The notes: generated by a model not told the origin, from the letters alone. Shown: positions 23,670 through 32,087, counted from the first letter of the stretch. The stretch is DNA of 64,000 bases from Acididesulfobacillus acetoxydans (GCF_902729405.1 NZ_LR746496.1:3162001-3226000); one strand, 5' to 3'. Made by a program: numbers and translations.

Positions 23670-24755
23670 TCAGTTGGGGACATCGGCAAAGGAAACTCCC
23701 AGGCCGGTGCCGCCGGGAAACATGAGTTTACCGTCGCGATATTCGGGGCCGCCTCTGGCTTGTTGGCTGCCAAGAAAATATGCGGCGTCCAGGTCTTTAT
23801 AGCGGCTGTCAAAGGCCGCTGACAAGGCTGCGGCCGCGGTGACGGAAGCCGGTCCTTCCATCATACTGCCTACCATCCAGTCAAGGCCGGCTTCTTTGAT
23901 GGTCTCAATCATCTTGATGGCAGGATAGAGGCCGCCGGTTTTCATAAGTTTCAAATTAATAATGTTCGCCGCCTGAAGATAGAGGACGTGGTTCAAGTCG
24001 TAGGCATCGAATATGCTCTCGTCCGCGGCAATAGGAAGAACGCTGTGCCGGGTCACCTCACGCAGGCCCAGTAAATCTTTCCTGTAGACGGGCTGCTCGA
24101 CAAACTCCACTCCAAGCGCGGCCAACTTGTCAATGGTTTCAAGACTTTCCTTGACACTCCAAGCTTGGTTGGCATCCACGCGCAAAACCATCTCCGTCCC
24201 CAGCGCCTCGCGGATTCGTTGGACACGCTCTATGTCCCGATCGTCACGGCCCCCGAGCTTTATTTTCAGGGAGCTGAATCCCGCCCTGACCCACTCTAAT
24301 GCTTGCTTTTCCATCGCCGATGGTGTATTCAGGCTGACGGTTACGTCCGTTTCCAGTTCGGATAAGTCGCGCCGGTTGAGATACTGTGCCAACGATACCG
24401 CCCGACGCTTGGCGCAAAGGTCATGGAGTGCAATGTCGACGGCCGCTTTGGCGCCGTTGTTCAGGACAACGGACTTCTGAATAGCCTCGAAAACCGTGAT
24501 TTCGTCCTCGAGATCGAGATCGGGCGCTTGAATAGCCGGCAAGACAAAGTCCGAAAGCGCAGCTGTGATAGATTGAGTGGTCTCACCCGTTATTTTTGCC
24601 GTCGGCGACGCTGAACCTACACCCAGAATCCCATCGTCAGTCCCTATGATAACACGGATATCCGTCACAGAATAGGCCGAGCGCAGAGACGTGTGAAAAG
24701 GCGTGCTGAGCGGGAGTTCCACGACCTCGATGGCAGTTTGAATTATGCGGCTCAT
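23670..24755 (-). CDS. Dipeptide epimerase (L-Ala-D/L-Glu type), enolase superfamily
   Basis: Epimerises the Glu of L-Ala-D-Glu released from peptidoglycan so that ordinary peptidases can use it. It has 361 residues from ATG 24755 (SD GGAGG, 8 bp away); the frame is open upstream. Enolase-superfamily catalytic marks: SLKIKLGG (Lys-x-Lys), VLRVDANQAWS (metal Asp), VEFVEQPVYRKD (metal Glu), PIAADESIFD (metal Asp) and INLKLMKTGGL (second base Lys). Placement between MurR and MurQ supports murein dipeptide catabolism. Exact dipeptide specificity is inferred. Confidence 0.9.
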   Translation of the reverse strand: MSRIIQTAIEVVELPLSTPFHTSLRSAYSVTDIRVIIGTDDGILGVGSASPTAKITGETTQSITAALSDFVLPAIQAPDLDLEDEITVFEAIQKSVVLNNGAKAAVDIALHDLCAKRRAVSLAQYLNRRDLSELETDVTVSLNTPSAMEKQALEWVRAGFSSLKIKLGGRDDRDIERVQRIREALGTEMVLRVDANQAWSVKESLETIDKLAALGVEFVEQPVYRKDLLGLREVTRHSVLPIAADESIFDAYDLNHVLYLQAANIINLKLMKTGGLYPAIKMIETIKEAGLDWMVGSMMEGPASVTAAAALSAAFDSRYKDLDAAYFLGSQQARGGPEYRDGKLMFPGGTGLGVSFADVPN

Positions 24756-24821
24756 TTTTATAACCTCCGGATAACGCAATTCTAGCGGCCGCTTCATCGG
24801 CCGATCGCCCAAGTGATTGCA

Positions 24822-24935
24822 AGGGAGTCGTTCCTTTAAGAATCAAGGGATCGTTCCACTGAGAATCGAGGGATCGTTCCTCCAAGAATTGAGGGATCGT
24901 TCCTCTAAGAATCGAGGGATCGTTCCTCTAAGAAC
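24822..24935. repeat. Five 23-bp tandem repeats between murQ and the epimerase
   Basis: Units near AGGGATCGTTCCTCTAAGAA plus TCG repeat head to tail with one to four differences. They fill the gap from the murQ stop codon to about 65 bp before the epimerase start. Each unit contains GGGATCGTTCC, itself nearly palindromic. Confidence 0.9.
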
Positions 24936-25879
24936 TAGATTTTGCGCTCGCGATTTGCGGCGGCGCCCTCTACAGTGTTGTTCGCTTCGCCCAAGGCAAT
25001 TCGGAGTATACCGTCTGCGTCCGCGAGTTTGGCTTCGGCCGTGGATTTGTCAACACCTGTTTTGGCCATGAGAATGGCGGTCTTTACGTGATCATTCGCT
25101 TGTTTCAGGACGCGTTCCGCCGTCGGGAGATCGACATCCGCCGTCGTCATGACCATGTGCCTGGCTCTCTTCAGCAGCTTCCTGTTGGTGACTTTCAAAT
25201 CCACCATCAGGTTGTGATAGACCTTGCCAAGCCGGAACATACTTGCCGTACTCAGCATGTTGACTATCAGCTTCTCCGCTGTTCCCGCCTTGAGACGCGT
25301 GGAGCCGCTCAGCACCTCGGGCCCCGTTGAAACCTCAATCGGCACGTCGGCATACTGACTGGCGGCCGCGTGAGGGTTACAGCTCACCGCCACCGTACCG
25401 CTTCCGACCATCTTGGCGTACTTGAGCCCCCCAACGACATAGGGTGTCCGTCCGCTCGCCGTCAGGCCCACCACCACGTCGTCCGCGCAGAGGTGAACCT
25501 GCTCAAGGTCAGCCCGCGCCGTAATCGCCTCATCTTCAGCCTGTTCCACAGCGTCAAACATGGCCCGGCGTCCGCCCGCTATAAGGCCAATGACCTGATC
25601 GGGAGAAGTGCGAAAGGTCGGCGGACACTCTGCCGCATCCAAGACCCCGATTCGGCCACTGGTTCCGGCACCGATATAGATTAATCTTCCCCCGCACTTA
25701 AGATGAGTGACAATGAGATCTACGGCACATTCTACCGCAGGCAGGGCCTGCGAGACAGCCAAGGGAACCGTAAGGTCTGCCTCGTTCATTATGTGGAGCA
25801 GATCCCTGGTCGTACTGATGTCCAGGTCAGCGTACCTCGGATCCGATTGCTCAGTTTGTAATTCCCAAATAGATTCCAT
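24935..25879 (-). CDS. murQ: N-acetylmuramic acid 6-phosphate etherase
   Basis: Cleaves the D-lactyl ether of MurNAc-6-P, giving GlcNAc-6-P, which NagA and NagB then use. It has 314 residues, normal length. Motifs: GRLIYIGAGTSGRIGVLDAA followed by ECPPTF (sugar phosphate loop and catalytic Glu), AEDEAITARADL (second Glu) and VVVGLTASGRTPYVVGGL. The C-terminal tail carries the conserved LKVTNRKLLKRA. A promoter with an overlapping inverted repeat lies about 175 bp upstream. The product links this cluster metabolically to the nag locus at 5-11 kb. Confidence 0.96.
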   Translation of the reverse strand: MESIWELQTEQSDPRYADLDISTTRDLLHIMNEADLTVPLAVSQALPAVECAVDLIVTHLKCGGRLIYIGAGTSGRIGVLDAAECPPTFRTSPDQVIGLIAGGRRAMFDAVEQAEDEAITARADLEQVHLCADDVVVGLTASGRTPYVVGGLKYAKMVGSGTVAVSCNPHAAASQYADVPIEVSTGPEVLSGSTRLKAGTAEKLIVNMLSTASMFRLGKVYHNLMVDLKVTNRKLLKRARHMVMTTADVDLPTAERVLKQANDHVKTAILMAKTGVDKSTAEAKLADADGILRIALGEANNTVEGAAANRERKI

Positions 25880-26051
25880 GTCAACCCACTTCCTAATTCA
25901 ATTCTCGCTGGTTGCTGCTCGCACCGAGCACTCCACTGTTTTTTTCCGCAAGGATTGCCACCCCCTGCCAATTATTCGAAGAGCGTTTTTTTACTGAGCA
26001 TTTTTGCGCTCAGCATTTTTCCTCATAGAACGAAAATTCATATCTAATAAC

Positions 26052-26083
26052 ATGATATTATTTTTCATGTATTTTTGCAATAC
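26052..26083 (-). promoter_or_regulatory. murQ promoter overlapped by an inverted repeat (candidate MurR operator)
   Basis: Minus-strand TTGCAA (26075-26080), 17-bp spacer, TATCAT (26052-26057). The perfect inverted repeat GTATT-GCAAA-AATAC (26069-26083) covers the -35. An RpiR-family regulator lies in the same cluster. The link to MurR is inference. Confidence 0.55.
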
Positions 26084-26097
26084 TACGAAATAAAACA

Positions 26098-27744
26098 TCA
26101 GGGAATCACCGGCAGAATGATGGCTGACGGGTGTTCCGCATCGTGATAGATGGTCTGGAAGGCGGCCTCTATCCGTTCACTTAAGCCCAACGGCTCGCCA
26201 GTATTCTGGTTGCGATCATACTTAGGAAACGCACTGGAAGCCACGTGGACGCAGATACGATGCCCCGGTAGAAACACATGCGCCGTGTTCCAGCAGTTGA
26301 TTTCATAGCAGCGAATACTGTCCGGTTCCACAAGTTCGGGAGCATCCATACCCTTGGAAAAACGAACTCTGATCATTCCGTCACACAAGCGCTGGGTATA
26401 ACCATCCGGCCACACGTCATGCAGCTGCACCATAAAATCGGTGTCCGGAGCGGATGTAGATGCATAGAGACAAGCTTTGACAGGGCCTGTGACCTCCAGT
26501 TCCTGCGTCAGCGGCTCACCGGTGTAGACGAGAACATCGTCTCGCCTATGGATTGCGCTATAGTCGTCCGGACCTCCGATTTGTAAGGATGTAGGTTCCG
26601 TGAGGAACGGGACCGGACGCCAGGGATTGTAAACATAACTGTCTCCTTTCTCCGCCTCAGGTTCCGCCAAGGAAAGAGTCCCGTCCCCGAAGCGGCTGTT
26701 GGCGTTTCCGCGGCTGTGCAGATACACAGAGGTGTAAACGGTACGAGCCAGGGGCCATTCGGCCTCTTCACGCCACCGATTTTTCCCCATGATAAAGATG
26801 GATATAGGGTGTTCCTCGTCAACCCCATTTCTTTGACCTTTCAGCCAACGGTCAAAAAAGCGCAGCTCCCGGCTCCGCAGATCCATCAAGGCTGCTTGCC
26901 CGAAATCAAGGTCTCCCATTCGAGTCGAGGTATTGACATTATGCCCCCACGGTCCCATGATCAACCGCTGCGACTTTCTGGCACTTTCACTCGGTGCCTG
27001 ATGGGTCATACCGGAGAAGTTTAAAGGAGTACCGATTTGCTCGTCATCATACCAGCCCGAGATATGCAGGACAGGCAGGTCGATTTCACGAAACCGGTCC
27101 TGATAGCAGGTTGCGCGCCACCAGTCGTCCAGTTGACAGTGATGGAACAGTTCCCGCCACAAAGGCATCTCCCTGCCTGATGCCTCATCCATAGTGACAA
27201 GAGGCAAGTGCGCATAGACCTGTTCCCAAGGCACCCGGTTAATGTTTTGCGGCACCCTGTCAGCTACGAGAAACTGCCAGCAAAGGTGCATGGGACCGGG
27301 AACGCCTGTCGGCCACTCCACGAACGGATCCGACGGCGATACGATGGGGACCATTGCTCTTAAGTGAGATGGGTGGGTCAAGGCGGTCAACCACTGGATT
27401 TTCCCGAGATAGCTTGCGCCAAGTGTCCCGACATTTCCGTCACACCAGGACTGCGCTGCCGCCCACTCAATCGTATCGTAACCGTCAAGGCCCTCGCCCC
27501 GATATGGCACAAAGGTCCCTTCACTGTCTCCGCGGCCGCGCACGTCGACTACGAGTAGGCCATAACCGCGGGCGGCAAACCAAAGCCCCTGCTCAACGTT
27601 CGGATCAGTACTCCGGCCGTACGGGGTTCGCATAACAATGACCGGCACCGCCTGTTCCGTATCGGGCAGATACAGATCCGCAGCCACTCGGATTCCGTCC
27701 CGCATGGTTATTCGCATTCCCCAGCGGTTTTTTACCTTGAACAT
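26098..27744 (-). CDS. CocE/NonD-family alpha/beta hydrolase
   Basis: A 548-residue X-Pro dipeptidyl-peptidase S15-type hydrolase. The N-terminal alpha/beta-hydrolase domain has RTPYGRSTDPNVEQ, VVDVRGRGDSEG and the nucleophile elbow GTLGASYLGKIQWL. The C-terminal half is the jelly-roll domain (VTGPVKACLYASTSAPDTDF, HVFLPGHRICVHVASSAFP). Members cleave acyl or peptide bonds of varied substrates. Inside a muropeptide cluster it may act on peptide or ester linkages of wall fragments, but this is only from context. No signal peptide is seen. Confidence 0.88.
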   Translation of the reverse strand: MFKVKNRWGMRITMRDGIRVAADLYLPDTEQAVPVIVMRTPYGRSTDPNVEQGLWFAARGYGLLVVDVRGRGDSEGTFVPYRGEGLDGYDTIEWAAAQSWCDGNVGTLGASYLGKIQWLTALTHPSHLRAMVPIVSPSDPFVEWPTGVPGPMHLCWQFLVADRVPQNINRVPWEQVYAHLPLVTMDEASGREMPLWRELFHHCQLDDWWRATCYQDRFREIDLPVLHISGWYDDEQIGTPLNFSGMTHQAPSESARKSQRLIMGPWGHNVNTSTRMGDLDFGQAALMDLRSRELRFFDRWLKGQRNGVDEEHPISIFIMGKNRWREEAEWPLARTVYTSVYLHSRGNANSRFGDGTLSLAEPEAEKGDSYVYNPWRPVPFLTEPTSLQIGGPDDYSAIHRRDDVLVYTGEPLTQELEVTGPVKACLYASTSAPDTDFMVQLHDVWPDGYTQRLCDGMIRVRFSKGMDAPELVEPDSIRCYEINCWNTAHVFLPGHRICVHVASSAFPKYDRNQNTGEPLGLSERIEAAFQTIYHDAEHPSAIILPVIP

Positions 27745-27775
27745 CGCATCATATCCTTTCTCGTAATAGGTCTGG

Positions 27776-28716
27776 TCAGTGACTCCGATTCTTGAAAGCC
27801 GTTCGGTTCACAAGGCGGCGCGCCCGTAGTACCGCACCTGCGGAAGGGCGTTCGGCAAGCCTGTTTAATTCCGCCCGGGGAAACACTGTCTGAAGTGAAA
27901 CCGCCAGATAATCACGAAGCACCGCCGAGAGGGTCAACAAGCTTCCGGAGAGCACCACGCGATTCGAAACATCATCATGCAGCCGGTTCCGTACGGACTC
28001 CACCATGCGAGCAAGACTCCTGGCGCTGCTCTTTACGATGCTCAGCGCGACCTCGTCATAAGGGGCCGCCCCCAGGACATATCTGGCAAAAGAAGCAACG
28101 GCTCCAATCGGATGGACAGAGTCGTAGATTTTGGCAATGAGATCTGAGGGCTGACGGAGATCAAAAGTTTCGCAGGCAAGATGCCATAACTCTGTCTTTT
28201 CCCCCCGGCCTTCGACGTACTGGACAGCGGCCATTAAGCCCTGCCGTCCCATGTCGAAGCCGCTCCCCTCGTCACCCAATAGACTTCCATATCCGCCGGC
28301 GCGAGCCGTATTTCCCCCCGGCTCTCCCCAACGGCAATACTTCCGGTACCGGCAATCAGCACAATACCCGATTTACCTTGTGTCCCGGCACTGAGTGCCG
28401 CGAAGGCATCGTTTGTCACTTCTACGACAGCTTGAGGATATTCTTCCTGAAAAAGCGTATGCAATGTCTGAACTTGCGCGGGGCGGTCGACACCTGCCAT
28501 GCATATCGACAGTCCCCGAATTTGTTCCTGAGCGCCGCTCAACTTCTCGATCCCCTGGCTTATAAGCGAGGTTACCACTGCAACCGCGTTCTCGGTTCCT
28601 ACCGTATTCGGGTTAGTTGCGGCACCCACAGACAAGGCGGTACGCTGTGATTCGCCGTCAACAATCATCACTTCTGTTTTGCTTCCTCCGCCATCGACAC
28701 CGATGTACAGAACCAT
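27776..28716 (-). pseudogene. MurNAc/GlcNAc kinase (BadF/BadG family), frameshifted
   Basis: ATP-dependent amino-sugar kinase of the BadF/BadG/BcrA/BcrD family, like MurK or NagK. The N-terminal part (ATG 28716, SD AGAGGTGAT) has LYIGVDGGGSKTEVMIVDGE, TNDAFAALSAGTQGK and GIVLIAGTGSIAVGE. The C-terminal part continues in another frame: AGGYGSLLGDEGSGFDMGRQ to RRLVNRTAFKNRSH. The switch is at a run of six C (28314-28319 on the plus strand). One added base would join the frames, so it is a mutation, phase variation or a sequencing error. Intact, it would supply MurNAc-6-P to MurQ. Confidence 0.88.
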
Positions 28717-29183
28717 ACTTATCACCTCTATGCAAAAGGGTGCACAACTGAACGATACGGGCGCACAACTGAAGAGTTTCCATGGCGCTTCCACACCAAC
28801 CCCGCGTGCGCCGACTTACTCAGCCGGATTAACGGACTAACATCGGAACTTTTGTGTCATTGGTTTATATTCCGTAATCTTGTCAAATGGCTACCCATGA
28901 TTTTTAACGGCTGGACTAACCTACAGATTATACTACCGCGACCCATCGGGCCCCGTCAACATGTTGTTCCAAGGTTTAGGCTACTTCGCCGAAAATTTCT
29001 TTCAGGGCGGACCCTCTGCTTCTCAGCCTCTCTCTCGACCCCCATGCCATTATCTTATCTGTATCTTACCTAAACAGAGTGAACTCGATGGATGAAACCG
29101 GTTCGTCCTGCGGCGAACAGTCCGCTCCGCCGGGCCGTTAGAGTTCCGGCCCGCGCCGCGAAACAGTTGGGGGAGTGTTTCAG
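28717..29183. other. Intergenic stretch without a supported gene
   Basis: About 470 bp between the kinase and the AmiE-like gene. A short duplication, GGGTGCACAACTGAACGAT and GGGCGCACAACTGAAGAGT, lies at about 28738-28777 in the kinase leader. No ORF with family resemblance and no strong terminator seen. Confidence 0.45.
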
Positions 29184-30257
29184 CTAAGGCTGCAAATTGA
29201 TCAAGGCTGCGGCAACGAGGTTATGAACACGCCCCCGCAAGCGGACAATGGTTTTGTTTTCGCGGCCATAGTGGACGTCGTTCGTCAAGAGAACGGACCA
29301 AAGCTTCGAGACGGGATCGAAAGCCAGACTAGTACCGGTGAATCCGGTATGACCGACCGTCGTATCCGGCCACAAATCCCCTGTATGGTCGTGAGCGTCA
29401 CCCCGGCACACCCATCCCAGAGCACGGCGACCGTCCAGGTGAGAGGTGTAACACTTAAGCGCCGCTTTGCGAACCGCTTCGGACAGTACCGGGTTTTCTT
29501 TGCTCAACCACATTTGAAGATATGCCACCATGTCTGATAAAGGCGCGAACAAACCTGCGTGACCGGAAACGCCACCCATGGTGTACGCATTTTCGTCATG
29601 CACTATGCCGACTTTTACACCGATATCGGGAAACTCCTCCGTCGCGGCTATCTGTCCGTATCGCTCCGGCGGCGGGCAGTAAGTGGTTTGCGCCATACCC
29701 AGAGGACGAAAAATGCGGTCTTGGGCGTACCTGTCAATGCGCTGACCGGTCACGGCCTCCACCACTTGTGCCAGCAGGATAAAGCCAATGTCGCTGTAGA
29801 CCACTCTTGTCTCAGGTGGGACCTGCGGCGACTCAGCCAGGATGAGAGCCAACACTTCAGCCCGTGACGATGCCGATTCGTAGTACTTTCGACCCGAAAC
29901 CAACCCAGAAGTATGTGTCAGTAAGTGCCGGACGGTGATTTCTGCTTTCTCGCCTTGCCCAAACTGGGGAAGGAAAAGCCCAATGGGATCGTTTAAGCGG
30001 ATGAGACCGCTGTCTATCAGCTGCAATATGCTCGGCAAGGTCGCCGTGACTTTCGTGAGAGAGGCAAGATCGAAGATCGTATCCCGACGCATGGGCCGGC
30101 ATTGCCCCTTGCGATTCTCGGCGTAGCCAACAACGTTTTCGTGAACCACCTCCGCACCGATGCCAACCGCATAAGCGGCCCCGGGTAAACGTGAAGCCTC
30201 GACTTCGCCTTCGAGAAAATCGTCCAGCTGTTTTAACTTCGCTAGGTTAAAGTCCAT
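29184..30257 (-). CDS. Serine hydrolase of the beta-lactamase/PBP family, AmiE (YbbE) type
   Basis: A 357-residue class C beta-lactamase-fold protein. Catalytic SxxK is in FDLASLTKVTATLP; the tyrosine motif is YSDIGFILLA (YSD rather than YSN); the third motif is VGHTGFTGTS. In Bacillus the related AmiE removes the stem peptide from MurNAc during wall recycling and is encoded with NamZ and MurQ, the same neighbours as here. There is no signal peptide, unlike secreted homologues, so it may act in the cytoplasm or be N-terminally reduced. An esterase function is the alternative. Confidence 0.82.
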   Translation of the reverse strand: MDFNLAKLKQLDDFLEGEVEASRLPGAAYAVGIGAEVVHENVVGYAENRKGQCRPMRRDTIFDLASLTKVTATLPSILQLIDSGLIRLNDPIGLFLPQFGQGEKAEITVRHLLTHTSGLVSGRKYYESASSRAEVLALILAESPQVPPETRVVYSDIGFILLAQVVEAVTGQRIDRYAQDRIFRPLGMAQTTYCPPPERYGQIAATEEFPDIGVKVGIVHDENAYTMGGVSGHAGLFAPLSDMVAYLQMWLSKENPVLSEAVRKAALKCYTSHLDGRRALGWVCRGDAHDHTGDLWPDTTVGHTGFTGTSLAFDPVSKLWSVLLTNDVHYGRENKTIVRLRGRVHNLVAAALINLQP

Positions 30258-30272
30258 GACCCACCCTCCTTC

Positions 30273-30788
30273 CTAGTTTTTATAAATCTCGAACTGTCTG
30301 ACTTCTCGATTGAAAGCCCCCAACTGTTCGGCAGACTCCATCAGGTAAGCCAGCGCGCGGCCCTGTTGGATAAACTCCCGCAGTTGGGACCCGCCGGCAA
30401 GCAAATCAATAAACGGACGACCCGGTCCGTCATTGTTCAGGAACTCAAAGCAACCGATATCATGAAGGTCGACGACCAGTACGTCTAGGTCCTCCAACAT
30501 CTCGGGAGTCGGCTTCTTGTTCGGACCATACAAGCTGATTGCGGGCAGACCCGTCGCCTCGTCCACACTCGTATCCACCCTCTCCCCTTCCTGGGCACAG
30601 TTCTTTACGCCATGCTCGGGGCCGAAAAGCTTGCTCAGCCGCCATCCCGCGGACTCCTCCAAGATACGTTTTGCCGGCTGGAAGCCGGCATGCGTCACTG
30701 CGTAGTTCGCAACAAGACCGACCCTTTTTCCGTAAAGCAAATCCGCCCTCTTGCTGAGTAATTCCTCAATTCCCAATCGAACCATCAT
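30273..30788 (-). pseudogene. namZ: NamZ (DUF1343) exo-N-acetylmuramidase with a large internal deletion
   Basis: Only 171 residues, against roughly 400 for the family. The first ~112 residues match the NamZ N-terminus: GKRVGLVANYAVTHAGFQP, KLFGPEHGVKNCAQEGERVD, AISLYGPNKKPTPEML and DVLVVDLHDIGC. The last ~55 match the C-terminus (GRPFIDLLAGGSQLREFIQQG). About 200 central residues, including much of the catalytic region, are missing; the junction is near 30450 and in frame. Intact NamZ releases MurNAc from the end of murein chains. This version is very unlikely to be active. It lies 15 bp upstream of the AmiE-like gene. Confidence 0.85.
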
Positions 30789-31081
30789 GCCCTCGCCTCT
30801 CTCGGCATTGGGCCAAAATCAGTGAGGGTGTTCACAATGACCCAAGCCGATCTTATCAGAAAGGCTTGCTTTGAGCAAGTTGTGGCGGCGCACTCGCCTC
30901 GGGACGCCTTGATGAATGCTAAAATAAGATGATCGGCAGCTGCGGCAAGATACTCCTGGTCCATATTTTCAATTTCTCCTCGGTCGCAGAGTTCAGCCAC
31001 TCTGGGATCGATCGGCATTTTGCCCAGAACCTCCGTTCCCAGCTCAGCCGCAATCGTTTCAATATGACTTTCCCCAAACAT
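30785..31081 (-). pseudogene. C-terminal fragment of a Mrp/NBP35-type ATPase
   Basis: A 98-codon frame whose first part, MFGESHIETIAAELGTEVLG followed by KMPIDPRVAELCDRGEIE, matches the C-terminal region of Mrp-family ApbC/NBP35 Fe-S carrier ATPases. The P-loop, switch and Cys-x-x-Cys regions are absent, and nothing resembling them lies upstream. The frame overlaps the namZ start by 4 bp, which may be chance. Probably the stump left by a rearrangement. Confidence 0.7.
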
Positions 31082-31316
31082 CTTTCGTTATCTCATTACT
31101 CCCGACTCATTACACCCCACTTAAACTATTTCGTCTTCTGACTTTTCATCCTTTCCGGTTCCTGTTATTGGCATATGCTGCTAACGATTTTAGTCCCGTT
31201 TCGGACGTATGTCAATAACGTCAAAAATAATTTCCCCGCTTCGAGAATGGTCTTGAAAGACATTCTCGCCCTTAGGTCTCTATTAATTTCTAAATCAACG
31301 GATAGGAGGAGACCCT
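31082..31316. other. Divergent gap with one hairpin
   Basis: Between the Mrp fragment and the decayed Xre gene. CGAGAATGGTCTT and AAAGACATTCTCG (about 31243-31269) can form a hairpin without a T run. No other feature seen. Confidence 0.45.
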
Positions 31317-31528
31317 GTGCCGTTTCATTTGGTCCACTATGAAAACTAGTCATTGACAAAAACATGACACGCCAAGATCTACGAACCGCCTTAAACCTAT
31401 CACCGTCGTGTTTGCTAAGATAAGTAAGGGGGAGTATACTTCACTTGAAGTTACTACATCGTCTCTGTGTTTTCCTAAACTGCCAACCGGGGGACCTATT
31501 GGAGTATGTACCAAAAGGGAGGATTCTA
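31317..31528 (+). pseudogene. Decayed Xre-family (HTH_26) regulator
   Basis: Pieces of one small Xre regulator appear in successive frames: KLVIDKNMTRQDLRTALNLS (from about 31337), then FAKISKGEYTSLEV (from about 31412), then LHRLCVFLNCQPGDLLEYVP (31452-31511). Together they cover the usual HTH_26 pattern WKLLIDKxMxKxDLR...LxKISKGExxSLEVLxRLCxxLNCQPGDLLEY. At least two frameshifts and a possible stop break it. It ends right at the SD of hicB. Confidence 0.75.
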
Positions 31529-31759
31529 ATGGAGCGGAAGTTTAATGTTGTCCTAAGCTGGGATGAAGAAGCTCAGGTTTACGTTGTAACGGTTCCAGTT
31601 TTGCCTGGTTGTGTTACTCAAGGCAAGGATAGGGAAGAAGCCCTAGAGCGTGCCGCAGAAGCTATTCAGGTCACTCTGGAGGGATTAGCCGCCACGGGAC
31701 GACCAATTCCCAACGGAGCGGGAGAAGCCTTAATCAGCGAGGTTGTGGTATCTGCATGA
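31529..31759 (+). CDS. hicB: HicB-family antitoxin
   Basis: A 76-residue antitoxin: FNVVLSWDEEAQVYVVTVPV, LPGCVTQGKDREEALERAAE, typical of the partial RNase H fold of HicB. The ATG follows AAGGGAGGATTCTA. The same frame is open upstream into the Xre remnant, but the SD fixes this start. It lacks an additional C-terminal DNA-binding domain. The last four bases overlap hicA (ATGA), giving coupled translation. Confidence 0.93.
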   Translation: MERKFNVVLSWDEEAQVYVVTVPVLPGCVTQGKDREEALERAAEAIQVTLEGLAATGRPIPNGAGEALISEVVVSA

Positions 31760-31986
31760 CTCGTATGCCAAGGGTGTCCGGAAAAGATGTTCTAGTAGCC
31801 CTAAAACGGGCTGGATTTACAGAGATCCGAGCTGTGGGTAGCCACCGGTACCTCAGCCACAAGGATGACCCTGCGCGTTGGGCGACAGTGGCTTATCATG
31901 GCAAGGAAACATTATCTCTGCAGGTTCTGTCAACGATTCTACAAACGGCAAAACTTTCCATAGATGAATTCATAGAGCTTCTTTGA
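31756..31986 (+). CDS. hicA: HicA-family mRNA interferase toxin
   Basis: A 76-residue dsRBD-like toxin that cleaves mRNA when free of HicB. Visible marks: VSGKDVLVALKRAGFTEIRA, the catalytic histidine in GSHRYLSHK, and VAYHGKETLSLQVLSTILQ. Gene order hicB-hicA is one of the two known arrangements. A good terminator follows 70 bp downstream. Confidence 0.94.
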   Translation: MTRMPRVSGKDVLVALKRAGFTEIRAVGSHRYLSHKDDPARWATVAYHGKETLSLQVLSTILQTAKLSIDEFIELL

Positions 31987-32052
31987 CCGTTGTGACGGCT
32001 TTGACCATCGCTAATCCCTACATCAAAACAAAGGGCCATAAGCAGATCAAAA

Positions 32053-32087
32053 AGGCGACTTCGGAAAGCTCCGAGCCGCCTCTTTTT
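32053..32087 (+). terminator. Terminator of hicBA
   Basis: AGGCGACTTCGGA pairs with TCCGAGCCGCCT around AAGC and is followed by TTTTT. Confidence 0.88.

Noticed and set aside
24822-24935. CRISPR-like array between murQ and the epimerase
   Set aside because: 23-bp head-to-tail repeats without unique spacers; ordinary tandem repeats.
28852-29073. 73-codon plus-strand ORF
   Set aside because: No SD, no recognised family and antisense to the surrounding operon.
31243-31269. Hairpin as a terminator for the Mrp fragment or neighbours
   Set aside because: No T run on either strand, and its position upstream of both divergent units does not fit termination.
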